Shown here in pieces: positions 13,631-24,800 of a DNA stretch of 64,000 nucleotides. This DNA comes from Megamerina dolium. Its lineage: Eukaryota; Arthropoda; Insecta; Diptera; Megamerinidae. The notes below the pieces were generated by a model, which saw only the letters and a list, made by a program, of their open reading frames with translations, was not told where the DNA came from and made no database searches. Within the stretch, counting starts at the first letter, position 1, and the number at the start of each line of letters is the position of its first letter. A program made the translations under genes and the position numbers. The stretch spans positions 18,136,309 to 18,200,308 of the forward strand of contig OY978525.1 in assembly GCA_963854835.1 (NCBI GenBank). Direction: 5' to 3'.

Positions 13631-16600
13631 TGCTGCGAATGTTCTCTGAAGCATTTTAATTTAAAATTCATTTCTAGTACAATTTCTCAATTTTTAATTT
13701 TTTATCTTTGGCCCACACTTAATTAATTTACGACTGACTCCGGCTTGGATTTCTCTAATACAATCCATTAACTATATTGATTTTATTAACATCTGATATA
13801 ATAAAATGTTAATTTGTGAATCTTTCAAAATATATAATTTCGAATATATCCAAGAGAATCAACTTAAAACATATATCTTATAAAATTGAAAGAATTTAAT
13901 TACAGAAACTTTCAAAGCATTTCATAATTATAGTGTAGAAATATTATACGAGCATATCTGTATGCGTATGTAAGTACACTCTCATCTAATTAGATGTATA
14001 TAAGGGCATTAAGGTTATCACATAATATTTTCATGCTGGATGGCATTTTATTGCAAGAAAACGAAAAGTGTTGAAAACTGATTGTTCGTATTTATACTCG
14101 TGTATGTTAGTGTACATATTCGTATAGGAAAATACTTAAGTTTCAAATTAAATATATTCCTTCTTTATGATGCTTCAGCAACACATTTCTTATCACTTTG
14201 CACATAAATATGTCAATACAATATCATTTAGAGTCACTCAGCATCTCTTTGCAGGTTTCTTTGGTGTCCTATTACAGATATCTCAGTTAATAAATCGAAA
14301 AAAAAATTCTTTTAATTAGAAGTACAACAAATCAACAAAAATGATGACAATTAAACTGATTTTTCATGTAAATATTTTTAAAAGAAAAGAAAAAAAATAA
14401 CAAAATAGGTCAACACTTTTATGATAACCTTATTAGAGAATATACTGCATTCATTGCTTTGCTTGCACCAAATAGAACAATTACAATGCTATTGATAACG
14501 TATAAATATACATAAATATACATGTCTATGTATATAAGACGAGAAATTGTTGAAAAAAAAAAACAAATAGAATATCTTTTTATTTAAATTTATGTGGTCT
14601 CCTTTCTTCGGATGTAGTACTTTTAAAAACTCATAAAGATCATAATCATTTTGTAGACCAAACATGTATTCTAATATTAGGTATAATACAAACACATCCA
14701 GTAAGTTACCAGTCATAACCTCGAACTTCAAACTTTGCTATTGTGACGCATATACTCGTAATGTCCATCCACCGCAACACACCAACATGAGGAATGAGAA
14801 AGTAATAAAATAAAAAATTTTATGACTTTCTTTTGTATATAGGTGTGTATGTGTGTGGCTTTTAATAATTTCGTTAATATTATTATGTATTGTTGTTGTT
14901 GTTGTTTTTACTATAATTGCGGTTACTTATGTATTAAGTTTGTTTTATTTTTCCTCAAGCAAAAGGTTAAAATTAAAGTAATGAAAAACAACAACTAAGG
15001 TCAGATGTCATAAAAATATGAAAAGAGAAAACACAAGTTGATATTATTTAATGAAAAATTATATTCTAAAAATCACCATCATAATATCATAAAATATTCA
15101 AGTATTAATAATATATAAAATATGATCACATTAGGGTTAATATTACGAGTGAAACAATTGCAAGTAAAGAGATAATGAACAATATAATGCTCTCGAGTGT
15201 AAATATGCTACACTCAATTATCATGGTATAATAAATAATTCATGCTGGTGTATTTATATTTCACCACGATTCTTTGCGAGAATATCTCAAAAGTAACAGT
15301 AGTTGGAATGTTTTGAGATGTTTTCTCTCGCGTTCACTTTTGTCTTGAAACATTATAAACATATTTCTCGGAGCATTTGAAAACATTTTTTTTTTTCACC
15401 ATGTCAATTACTACTACTGTATTTTCTCTCTCGCTCTCGCATTTGCCAATTCTATTCCGTAATTTATTTGAGTTAATGTATGTTGCACTTGATTCAATAT
15501 CTACTGCAATCATATGTGTATTAATTACTATGAAACTGGTTTTGAATGTTTTTGTTTACATTCAGTGATATCACATATTTGTAACAAATATGCTTAATAA
15601 TATGAAATGTGCTATAGAAATGCCATAGTAAATATAGAAAAAATATATAATTCAATAGCAAAGAATTTGTTTGTAATTTTTTTCTTCGTTATATATATTC
15701 GTTGATTTATTTTTGGCAAATATTTATTATTAAAAATATTCTTTTTTTATAATATATATTTTTCTCTATAAATTTCTTATTATTTATTAACAATTACTAT
15801 TATATTTTCTTTAAATTAATCGCTTTAAAAATTATTCTAATTATTTACTAAGTTTAATTAAATATTAATTAAATTTTTTAAATTATTTAAATTCTATTTG
15901 TATAATATCGCTTCTCATAAAACAGTAAATGGTTAGTAGTAGGTACCACCATAATCAATGCGTATCAGCGCTTGCATTAAATAAATATATTAATACATTT
16001 TCTTGTATATCAGATAACAGTTTAGATTCAATGCGAAAAGATATATACTAACATAGGCATAGAAAGAAAACATCATTAATATTGGTTTGATATGAAAATA
16101 TGTAACAAAAAATTACTATGTAATATCAAACAACAACAACAACCGTGATAATAACAATAATAATATGTTGCAGTAGCAAGTTGCAGGAAATATTTGGAAA
16201 CAAAAAAAAAATCATACAATTTGAAACTAGTTAAACAAGTTGTTTAGATGTTTTTTTTTTTTTTTTTTTTTTTGTGAGAGCAAGAGAACAAGAAATGCAA
16301 CAAAACTCAATTTAAATTCGAGTACTGTTGATTGTGACTGTTGTGAGTGAAACTCCTTTTGCTCTCAATGAGTTTTTACTTTGAAATAACTAAATGAGTG
16401 CAAGAGCGATATTTTCATGCTTCAAGTTCGAGAATATGATTTTTTCTTCTCAATTTAACTTTTACTCATTGATTTTTTTTTCTGTCGTTCCTCCATTCAT
16501 TCAAGAAATTTATACAAATTTTCTTTACATATGGATAAACGTTTTTGTTGTTGTTATTTTTTTTCTTGATATAAACAAATTACATACATTACATTATCAA

Positions 16601-19600
16601 GTATTTTCATATAGATAAACTCATATGTGAACATTGGAGATGCAAACAGTTTGTGATTGTTGATAGGTGCATACTCTTGCTGTATTTGTGATAGTTGACA
16701 TTGAAGATTTCCATTGATTCCTCTGAAGCTATCAAGAAAAATATTTTATTTTTTTTTTAAACAGAAAATTTTAAAATTTTTTAAAAAATTTCTATTTTGT
16801 TTAAATTTTTTTTTTTGAATTTATAGGACAACATATTGGAATATTTTTTAATTTCTTTAAATACTTTTGGTGTAAGTTAGCTAGTAATGAAATTATCAAG
16901 TAAGATATTTATTTTACTCTGCACACAGGTTATGCTTATTTTGATCAGATTTTTTTACCATTGAAACAGAATAATATACTTAATGGATACACATTTTTTT
17001 CCATATAAGTTTAGTTCAAAATACGAAGCATACCTATTACTTTAAATTCTTCAAATACAAAATTGCTATTTTGACCCTCTGACTTGTGTTCGGGCTTTGT
17101 TTATTGCAGCGACTCTGTAACCTCCTGTATGGGCCCACAAATTAATTGGGAAATTATTTAATGAAAATAGAGCATAGAGGATTATGCCGACTGTAAGGCC
17201 ATTTTTTTTTTGCAGAAATATTAACAAATTTTCGTTTGAGTTGAATGAGAAAAAAAAAACACAAATTCTTCGTTGATTTCATAAATTCTCGTTTTTTATT
17301 TCTATTTCTCAATCAAATATACTTTAATTGTAAAACATATGCATAAATCTCTAAATTCCACTAGAACTCTTAAAACATAATTTCAATGTCAATCAATAAT
17401 ACTTTTGCTTTGTGAATTTTTTATTTTTTGTTTATTTTGCTTTTCCGTGTGATCTAAAAATAGTAACATATGCAATGTGTACATTAATATGTAAAGGAAA
17501 AGAAATTTGGTTGGATTGGGACTAGTTTTATTTTGTAGGACAGTGCAATTTTTGCGAACGATGACTTTGATAATATAAGCCAAGTTATGCAGAAGTAAAG
17601 CAGATTTCCTTAAAACTTCAAGTAATACAGTCAGTTTCTTGAAATATACAAATGTGTAATTTTTTTTTGTACAGGTGTTCTGCACTGTCCTATAATTTCT
17701 GCATATTTCAAATTACAAAAATGTTTGAATATATATTTATAATATTATATTTTTTGTTTCGCAAAAATTTAATGAAAAATTGATTTTATGTCTTTCAAAG
17801 TTTCATTTAATCTTAAAGAGATACCTCTATAAATTTTCTAAACGAAAATAATCAAGTCTCTAAATATTTTCAATATGAGATATGTTGAATTGAAAATATG
17901 GAAAAAAAATAAATGTTTCATTCTACAAACCCCATCCCAATCTTGGACCTTTTGCTCTACAAATATATGTATGTAGTGTAATTATTCTCATAGGCGGAAG
18001 GATTTCACATCTTCTGAGGCCAGTGTGAAAATGCTATAATTGTGTAGATATATAAGTATCTGAATATTTGAAAACAGATTTATTTCATAGTATAGAGACC
18101 TATAAAGTCACAAACACACAAAACTTCCTTTACAGAAAATTGTTTACATTAACAAAGTCATTCCGAAAAATCACAAAAATACCCACAGACAACAAAAACA
18201 GAAAATATACGACAAGTATACAAGAAAAAGAAACAATTAATATACAAGTAAAAGTATACATATGCGACTGACACAACATGCAGATGTACTTTGGTCCAAA
18301 GAAGAAAAAAAAAACTCAACACAAAGAAGATATATACACAAATGTTCATAGAACACATCTTAAAGATACTTTACAAGTAGCTCATGTTATCAAATTCATA
18401 TGCCTACTTATATTTGTAGATATAAATATATAATATATTTTGTAGTTATAAATACATAGATACAATAGTATCTATTGTAGTTATACCATACATTTGTATA
18501 TAGAAATTAAGGAACGCGTGCTGTATATAATCAGTATAGGGATTTCTGTGTTTAGAAAATACATAATTAAATACCTAAGATATTTCCATTTTAAGTTACG
18601 ACTATATATAACTTAAAGTTGCTGACAAAATAAGAGTATATATGTACATATGTAGTTAGATTATTATGTATGGAGAACTATTTTAATAACAACAAGAACG
18701 ATGACAATGAAATATAAAATATATATCCTAAAAATAAACGAATAAATGCAGCCTATATCTATTAATAAATTATTAGTATACTACGAGTATAAGCGAATAA
18801 CCAAGCAATGTCGAATAATATATAATAATAACATCAATATTAGGAAAGTAAATATACATATGTACATAATAAAGAAGTCGAAATTATCATAGAGACTATG
18901 AAAATATGCAAGAAATTAATCACAAAATTTCTGGTTTTAATTTAGGAGAATTATTTGGAATTTGGAACTGTTCTCAGAGTGAGACAGTCGATGAAGGTTG
19001 CATTAAAAAATATGCTACACGTTTTTTTCATAATTTTTCAACATAATAAAATGTTCAAAATATCCAACCAATTTAAAAATGCATATTTTCGCTTAGAACT
19101 TTCTAAAAATCTAATAAATATTTAATAAAAAATATTATTTGGATATAATTTTCACACATTTTTTAATGGTTTCTAATGATTTTGATGACCATTATTTTAA
19201 CTAAATTGTTTACAATATGTTCTAGTTTGAAAAATTGTCCTCTACTATTCGTATATTCACTTTTAACATTTTAAAAAATATGATATTTGGAAATTATTTT
19301 GATACATTTTTGTGGATTAATTTAATATCTTAATAATTTTTCAAAAACTCGCACCGATCTATTTTAGTTTAGCTTTCTAAAATTTCCGATTTGCTAATAA
19401 TAATTCGAAATTGTGTTCAATATTCATTTTTTGTCTCGGACGTAAAACCCATTCCAACGAATGATGTTCTTCCTTCATACTTATGTACATAGTATATTGT
19501 ATTTTGCTATTGAAAAAATGCAAGCTAATATGAAAGATATCCATCAACGCATTGACAAAGGCCTACAAAGAAAGAGGCAATGCTAGCAAATCGAAGTTAT

Positions 19601-19798
19601 TTCATAGTCACCGATAGAGAAATTGTAAATGCATTGACTTCATGAGTGATAAATGAGCGACAGACCAACATTGTGTGGAGGTATGAAAATTTCGGATAGA
19701 GTGAAAAGAGTATAACTTTATATAAAAAAAAAATAAAATAAAATAAAACGTAAACTCCTCTCTGAGGAATGTTTAGTTATTTTGCTCTTGTTCTCATC
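13631..19798. other. Gene-free AT-rich upstream DNA of Toll-7
   Basis: No ORF with protein-like content. Holds CTCTC motifs near 15305-15440, a 23-base poly-T at 16251-16273, and the short HINE-like end at 17186. Some of this may be enhancer sequence of Toll-7, but nothing in it shows that. Confidence 0.45.
17186..17210 (+). repeat. Possible isolated HINE 3' terminus
   Basis: GCCGACTGTAAGG followed by a T-run matches the terminal sequence after the hairpin of the four HINE elements, read in their own orientation. Only about 13 bases match exactly and nothing else of the element is recognisable upstream, so chance is possible. Confidence 0.25.
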
Positions 19799-20580
19799 GC
19801 TCTCTCCCTCTCTCAAAGTCACTCTCTAGCTCTGGTTCTCAATTTGCTCATTTTGATTAACAAAAACTGTTTCTCTCGCTCTCTGGCGTAAACTATAGCG
19901 CCATTATATATGCTAGCGGTAGTAATTGATATTAAATGTATGCCAATTATCAGCAGGATATGTGTAAAAGGATATGATGAAACGTTTACCATGAAGAGAG
20001 ACATGCATGATAGATAGAGTTTTAAAGACATTCTTTAAAAGTAAAATGTATAAGACTATTTTTACTTCGTTCCATATGATATTATAATTTTACAAACACG
20101 ATAGTACTACAAAAATCAAAATAACAAGTAATATCACTAATTTAACTAAAAAGTCTATATATAGTAATCTCTATCAATTCAAATCGAACAGAGGATGAAA
20201 TTTAATTTAATTTTATGCTCATTCGCTCTTTTCAATGTCATTAAGCTAAACAGAAAACAAATACCCAGACTCTTTATAATAAAATATGAAGAACAACAAC
20301 AACAATATACCTACTAATAGTAATTTTCATTCATGCCTTACCAAGCAGAGAGAAATTGATTGTTACTATACCGTTTATTCGAATCCATAGAGAATTGGTA
20401 AATTTAACAGAGAATGAGAGATATTCAGAGAGTAGAAGCAGCAACCTATTCATATTATGATTTTCTTCGTTACCATAATAGAGTGCAATTAACTTTCAAC
20501 AAAAATTAGCCGATAATTTTGTATTGTTCAGTCTACTATAAATATAGAGAATATAGAGAGACAGAGAGTGAGCGAGCGCA
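19799..20580. promoter_or_regulatory. GAGA/CTCTC-rich upstream region of Toll-7
   Basis: Runs of CTCTC occur at about 19799-19885, and GAGAG/GAGCGAGC runs at about 20409-20435 and 20545-20580, within roughly 1.1 kb upstream of the predicted Inr+DPE start. Such clusters are the known binding sequence of GAGA factor (Trl) in flies and often accompany DPE promoters of developmental genes. Function here is inferred from motif density and position only. Confidence 0.35.
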
Positions 20581-20927
20581 CTTGCAAGCAAAGACTCTCA
20601 ATAACTCGAATAGTACGAGTATATACAATACAACTCCAACATCAACCACCACCCAAAAGAAAGAAATACGGACACGATGGGAGTACGATGAAAATCGTCA
20701 ACAACAACAACAACAATACGAACGAATATTGTTGCCATTATTGTCTCGTATGAACAATCATACGTACATAAGCAACCGTTTGCATGTTGGATATGTTTTT
20801 CTACTAAACATTGTACTATACCTACCTACTATACACAACGACTGTCATGGATGGTTCCTCGTTGTTGGTCGCGTTGACTCTGTGATGGCGGCGAGTACAA
20901 ACGATAGACTGTTGTACATTTGTGAAA

Positions 20928-20962
20928 TCAGTTCGAGTTCGAGAGCCGTACGGTAAAGACGG
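20928..20962 (+). promoter_or_regulatory. Predicted Toll-7 core promoter: Initiator plus DPE, TATA-less
   Basis: TCAGTT at 20928-20933 fits the fly Initiator, with A+1 at 20930. AGACG begins at 20957, exactly +28, the strict position of the downstream promoter element (RGWYV). A G falls at +24, also typical of DPE promoters. I see no TATA box about 30 bases upstream. The site sits in an island of higher GC about 950 bases before the Toll-7 start codon, which would give a long 5' leader. Spacing is seen directly; promoter use is inferred. Confidence 0.5.
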
Positions 20963-21880
20963 TCGAAATAACGTCGCGCAATGTGTACAATTTTTATGGT
21001 TTAATGTTGCCGTATAAGAAATCATCGATGAAGGCACAAACGACTTTAATGTCGCGTATATGAAGAATCTATTTATTTTTTTTTCAACGTTACTCGTATC
21101 ATTTCATTTAAATGTGTATGTGTTTGTACAAGAATAATACTAAGCAGAAGAAGAATCAAATGAACCAGCAGTGATGACAAAAATATTGAAAACGCGTTTT
21201 CCATAATATTATTTTTGAAAATTTCAAAAATAATTAAAGTGTTGTGTTTCAAAATGAAAAAGGAAAATATCGATTTTTTTCCTTAAATACAATCGGCCAG
21301 TGTAAAATAGTATTATAGCAAAGAATATAAACAAAAACAAAAAAGGAAAACTTTTTGTTTTTGAATTCAAGCATTGAATTGATGTGTTGAAAAGTGAATT
21401 TGTATATATACATGAGTATGTGGCTTTGTGTATATACATATGTATCAAAGGAGCAAAGAACTTGGAAATTGTGAATTTTCTTTGATTTTTGTGAAATTAA
21501 AGCAAAGTTTGAATATGATAAAAATACAAACGACAATAAAACGTGGTTAAAGTTCATCCCAATAACAGATTCACACACACATACACACATACACACCCTT
21601 CCCTACTCGCATTCAATACATACACACAAAGCATTTAAAGGTGTGAACATTGAATGTGCCTACCAAACTGCAATAAGAAAATTAAAAAGAAAAATGATAA
21701 CTAGAAAATATGTAAAATGTGTATAACAACAACAACAACAAGAACAATCAAAATAGCAAAAATGCCAATTTATTGAAAAGAAATCGATTTTCACAAATAC
21801 CAGTATCAAACGAAAATCGCATTGTTAACCAAAAAAGCAAAAACAAACAAAAAATAGAAGAAACAACAATTGTGGTAAAC
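20930..21880 (+). other. Probable Toll-7 5' leader with upstream ATGs
   Basis: This is the stretch between the predicted start site and the first in-frame ATG. It has no long ORF and several short upstream ORFs, for example an 11-codon one at 21028-21063. An in-frame stop at 21713 separates it from the receptor frame. The last 160 bases carry (AAC)n tracts. An intron cannot be excluded from sequence alone. Confidence 0.45.
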
Positions 21881-24800
21881 ATGTGTAACATACAAAAGAA
21901 AACTGCTTCAGTAACAACTACTAGCACAACAACAACAAGGCATGTAATGCAACGGCTGGCATTATTTATGGACCGCGGTAGCAATAATATAGCCACCGAA
22001 GCCAAAATAACAGCAAAGGCAATTAGCATAGGAACAAGCAAAAAGTTAGAAACAGCAGTAGCAATAACAACAATAACAACAACAACACAGCTAATCTCAG
22101 TGATATTATATGTAATAGTGGCTGTTGCTGCTGCCACACTCACACTAGAGCAGGCCACGAGCCTACCTGGTGCAGCAGCATCGGCTGGAGGCGCGTTATT
22201 ATATTCATCGGCTGCTGTCGATGCAGCACATCATACTTCCGTTGCACCAGGCAGCACGATTGGTAGTAATGGCGGTATTGCAACCTCATCATCATTATCG
22301 TTATCTTCGGCAGCAGCGGCAGTTGGTGGCTCCTCATCATCCTCGCTGGCAGAAGCAGAAGCTGCTGCTGGTGCTGCTGCTGTAGCCTCGACAGCATTAA
22401 TAAATCAATGTTCCTGGCAATACAATGGCACCACATCGGTGCTATGCAATTTGCGTACCATCGATCGTTCGGGCCTGGATTTACAAGGTGCCGATGGCAC
22501 AAATCAGTTGCAGATAAAATGTAGTGATTTGTATTTATTCGAATCGCAGCTACCACAAGCCGCATTCGCACGCCTACAGACACTTGACACGCTGCGTGTA
22601 GAGTCATGCAAGCTGTTGCAATTACCGAATAATGCATTTGAGGGTCTGAGCGCTCTCAAGACGTTGGCTGTGAATACACGCAATGCAGAATGGGGTCCCG
22701 GCAAAACACTCGAACTATTCCCCGATTCGCTGAATGGTCTCAAACAGCTAACCGAACTGGATTTGGCATCGAATAATTTGCGCGCCCTCCCCTCTGGTTT
22801 CCTATGTCCGGTTGGCAATTTGCAAATCTTAAATTTGACTCGTAATCGTATACGCTCAGCGGAGAATCTCGGTTTTGCCGACATGAACTGCAACGGTGGC
22901 AGTGAGCTGCAGGCACTCGATGCCAGTTTCAATGAGTTGCGTGCCATCACTGAGAGTTGGGGCATTTCACGTTTGCGACGTCTGCAGCATTTGAGTTTGC
23001 AGCATAACAACATCTCAGTGTTATCTGGTGAAGCATTGGCCGGTTTGAGCTCGTTGCGTATTGTCAACTTGAGTAATAATCACTTGGAAACATTACCCGA
23101 GGGACTGTTTGCCGGGTCGAAAGAGTTACGTGAAATTCACCTGCAGCATAATGAACTCTATGAGCTGCCCAAAGGTCTGTTTCATCGGCTCGAACAACTG
23201 CTGGTTGTCGATTTGTCGGGCAATCAGTTGACATCGAATCACATCGATAATACAACCTTTTCCGGACTGATACGTTTGATTGTATTGAATTTGGCGCACA
23301 ACGCTTTAACACGCATCGATTATCGCACCTTTAAGGAGTTGTATTTCTTGCAAATATTAAATTTACGAAACAATTCCATTGGTCACATCGAGGATAATGC
23401 CTTTTTGCCACTATACAATTTACATACGCTCAATTTGGCTGAAAATCGTTTGCATACTCTGGATGACAAACTTTTCAATGGCTTGTACGTGCTGTCGAAG
23501 CTAACGCTAAATAATAATCTGATTAGTGTCATTGAGCCAAATGTCTTTAAGAATTGTTCCGATCTGAAGGAGTTGGATTTAAGTTCAAATCAAATGAATG
23601 AGGTGCCTCGTGCGTTACAGGATTTAGCTATGCTGCGTACCTTGGATCTGGGTGAGAATCAAATACGCACCTTCGATAATCAAAGCTTCAAAAATCTCCA
23701 TCAACTGACCGGCTTACGTTTGATTGATAACCAAATTGGCAATATTTCGGTTGGAATGTTTTCCGATTTGCCACGTTTGAGTGTACTGAATTTGGCCAAG
23801 AATCGTATACAGACTATTGAACGTGGCTCATTCGACAAGAATTTCGAATTGGAAGCCATACGCTTGGATCGTAATTTTCTCTCCGACATCAATGGTGTGT
23901 TTGCTACACTCGTCTCATTGCTGTGGTTGAATTTGTCTGAGAATCATTTGGTCTGGTTTGATTACGCTTTCATACCATCGAATTTGAAGTGGCTCGATAT
24001 ACATGGCAATTACATTGAAGCACTCGGCAACTATTACAAACTGCAGGAGGAGATACGCGTCAAGACACTCGATGCTAGTCACAATCGTATCACGGAAATC
24101 GGTGCAATGTCCATACCGAACACCATTGAGCTGTTGTTTATCAACAACAACCTAATTGGCACTGTGCATCCGAACTCATTTGTGGACAAGGCCAATTTGG
24201 CTCGTGTCGACTTGTATGCGAATGCAATGACAAAGTTGCAGCTGCAACAGTTGCGTGTTACGCCTATACCACCAAACAAGCCGTTGCCGGAATTCTACTT
24301 GGGCGGCAATCCGTTCGAATGTGATTGCACCATGGATTGGTTGCAACGCATCAACAATCTGACAACTCGTCAACATCCGCGTGTAATGGATCTACCTAAT
24401 ATCGAATGCGTCATGCCACATGCACGTGGCGCGCCCGTACGTTCACTTACCACACTGCACCCGAAAGACTTTCTCTGCCGCTACGAGTCGCACTGCTTTG
24501 CACTATGTCATTGTTGTGACTTTGATGCGTGCGACTGCGAGATGACTTGCCCCAGCAATTGTACGTGCTATCATGATCAGATATGGTCGACCAATGTGGT
24601 CGATTGTGGTGGCCAACAGACGATGGAGCTGCCGCGTCGTGTGCCCATGGATTCGAGTGTCGTCTATTTGGATGGCAACAATTTTCCGGTGCTTAAAAAT
24701 CACGCATTCATCGGACGTAAGAACCTTAAGTCGCTGTACGTGAATGGCAGTCAAGTGGACAGCATACAGAATCGCACATTTGCCGGTTTGATTTCATTGC

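Noticed and set aside
20519..20956. 145-codon open stretch before Toll-7
   Set aside because: No ATG near its start, low-complexity content, and it overlaps the predicted promoter. It looks like chance opening in repeat-rich DNA.
21719..21880. Extension of the Toll-7 frame upstream with a poly-Asn start
   Set aside because: The first codon is GTG and no ATG occurs before 21881; the Asn run is an (AAC)n tract of the leader.
22504..23067. 187-codon antisense open stretch within Toll-7, and similar ones along the gene
   Set aside because: Shadows of the LRR coding sequence; no independent protein motif or ATG context.
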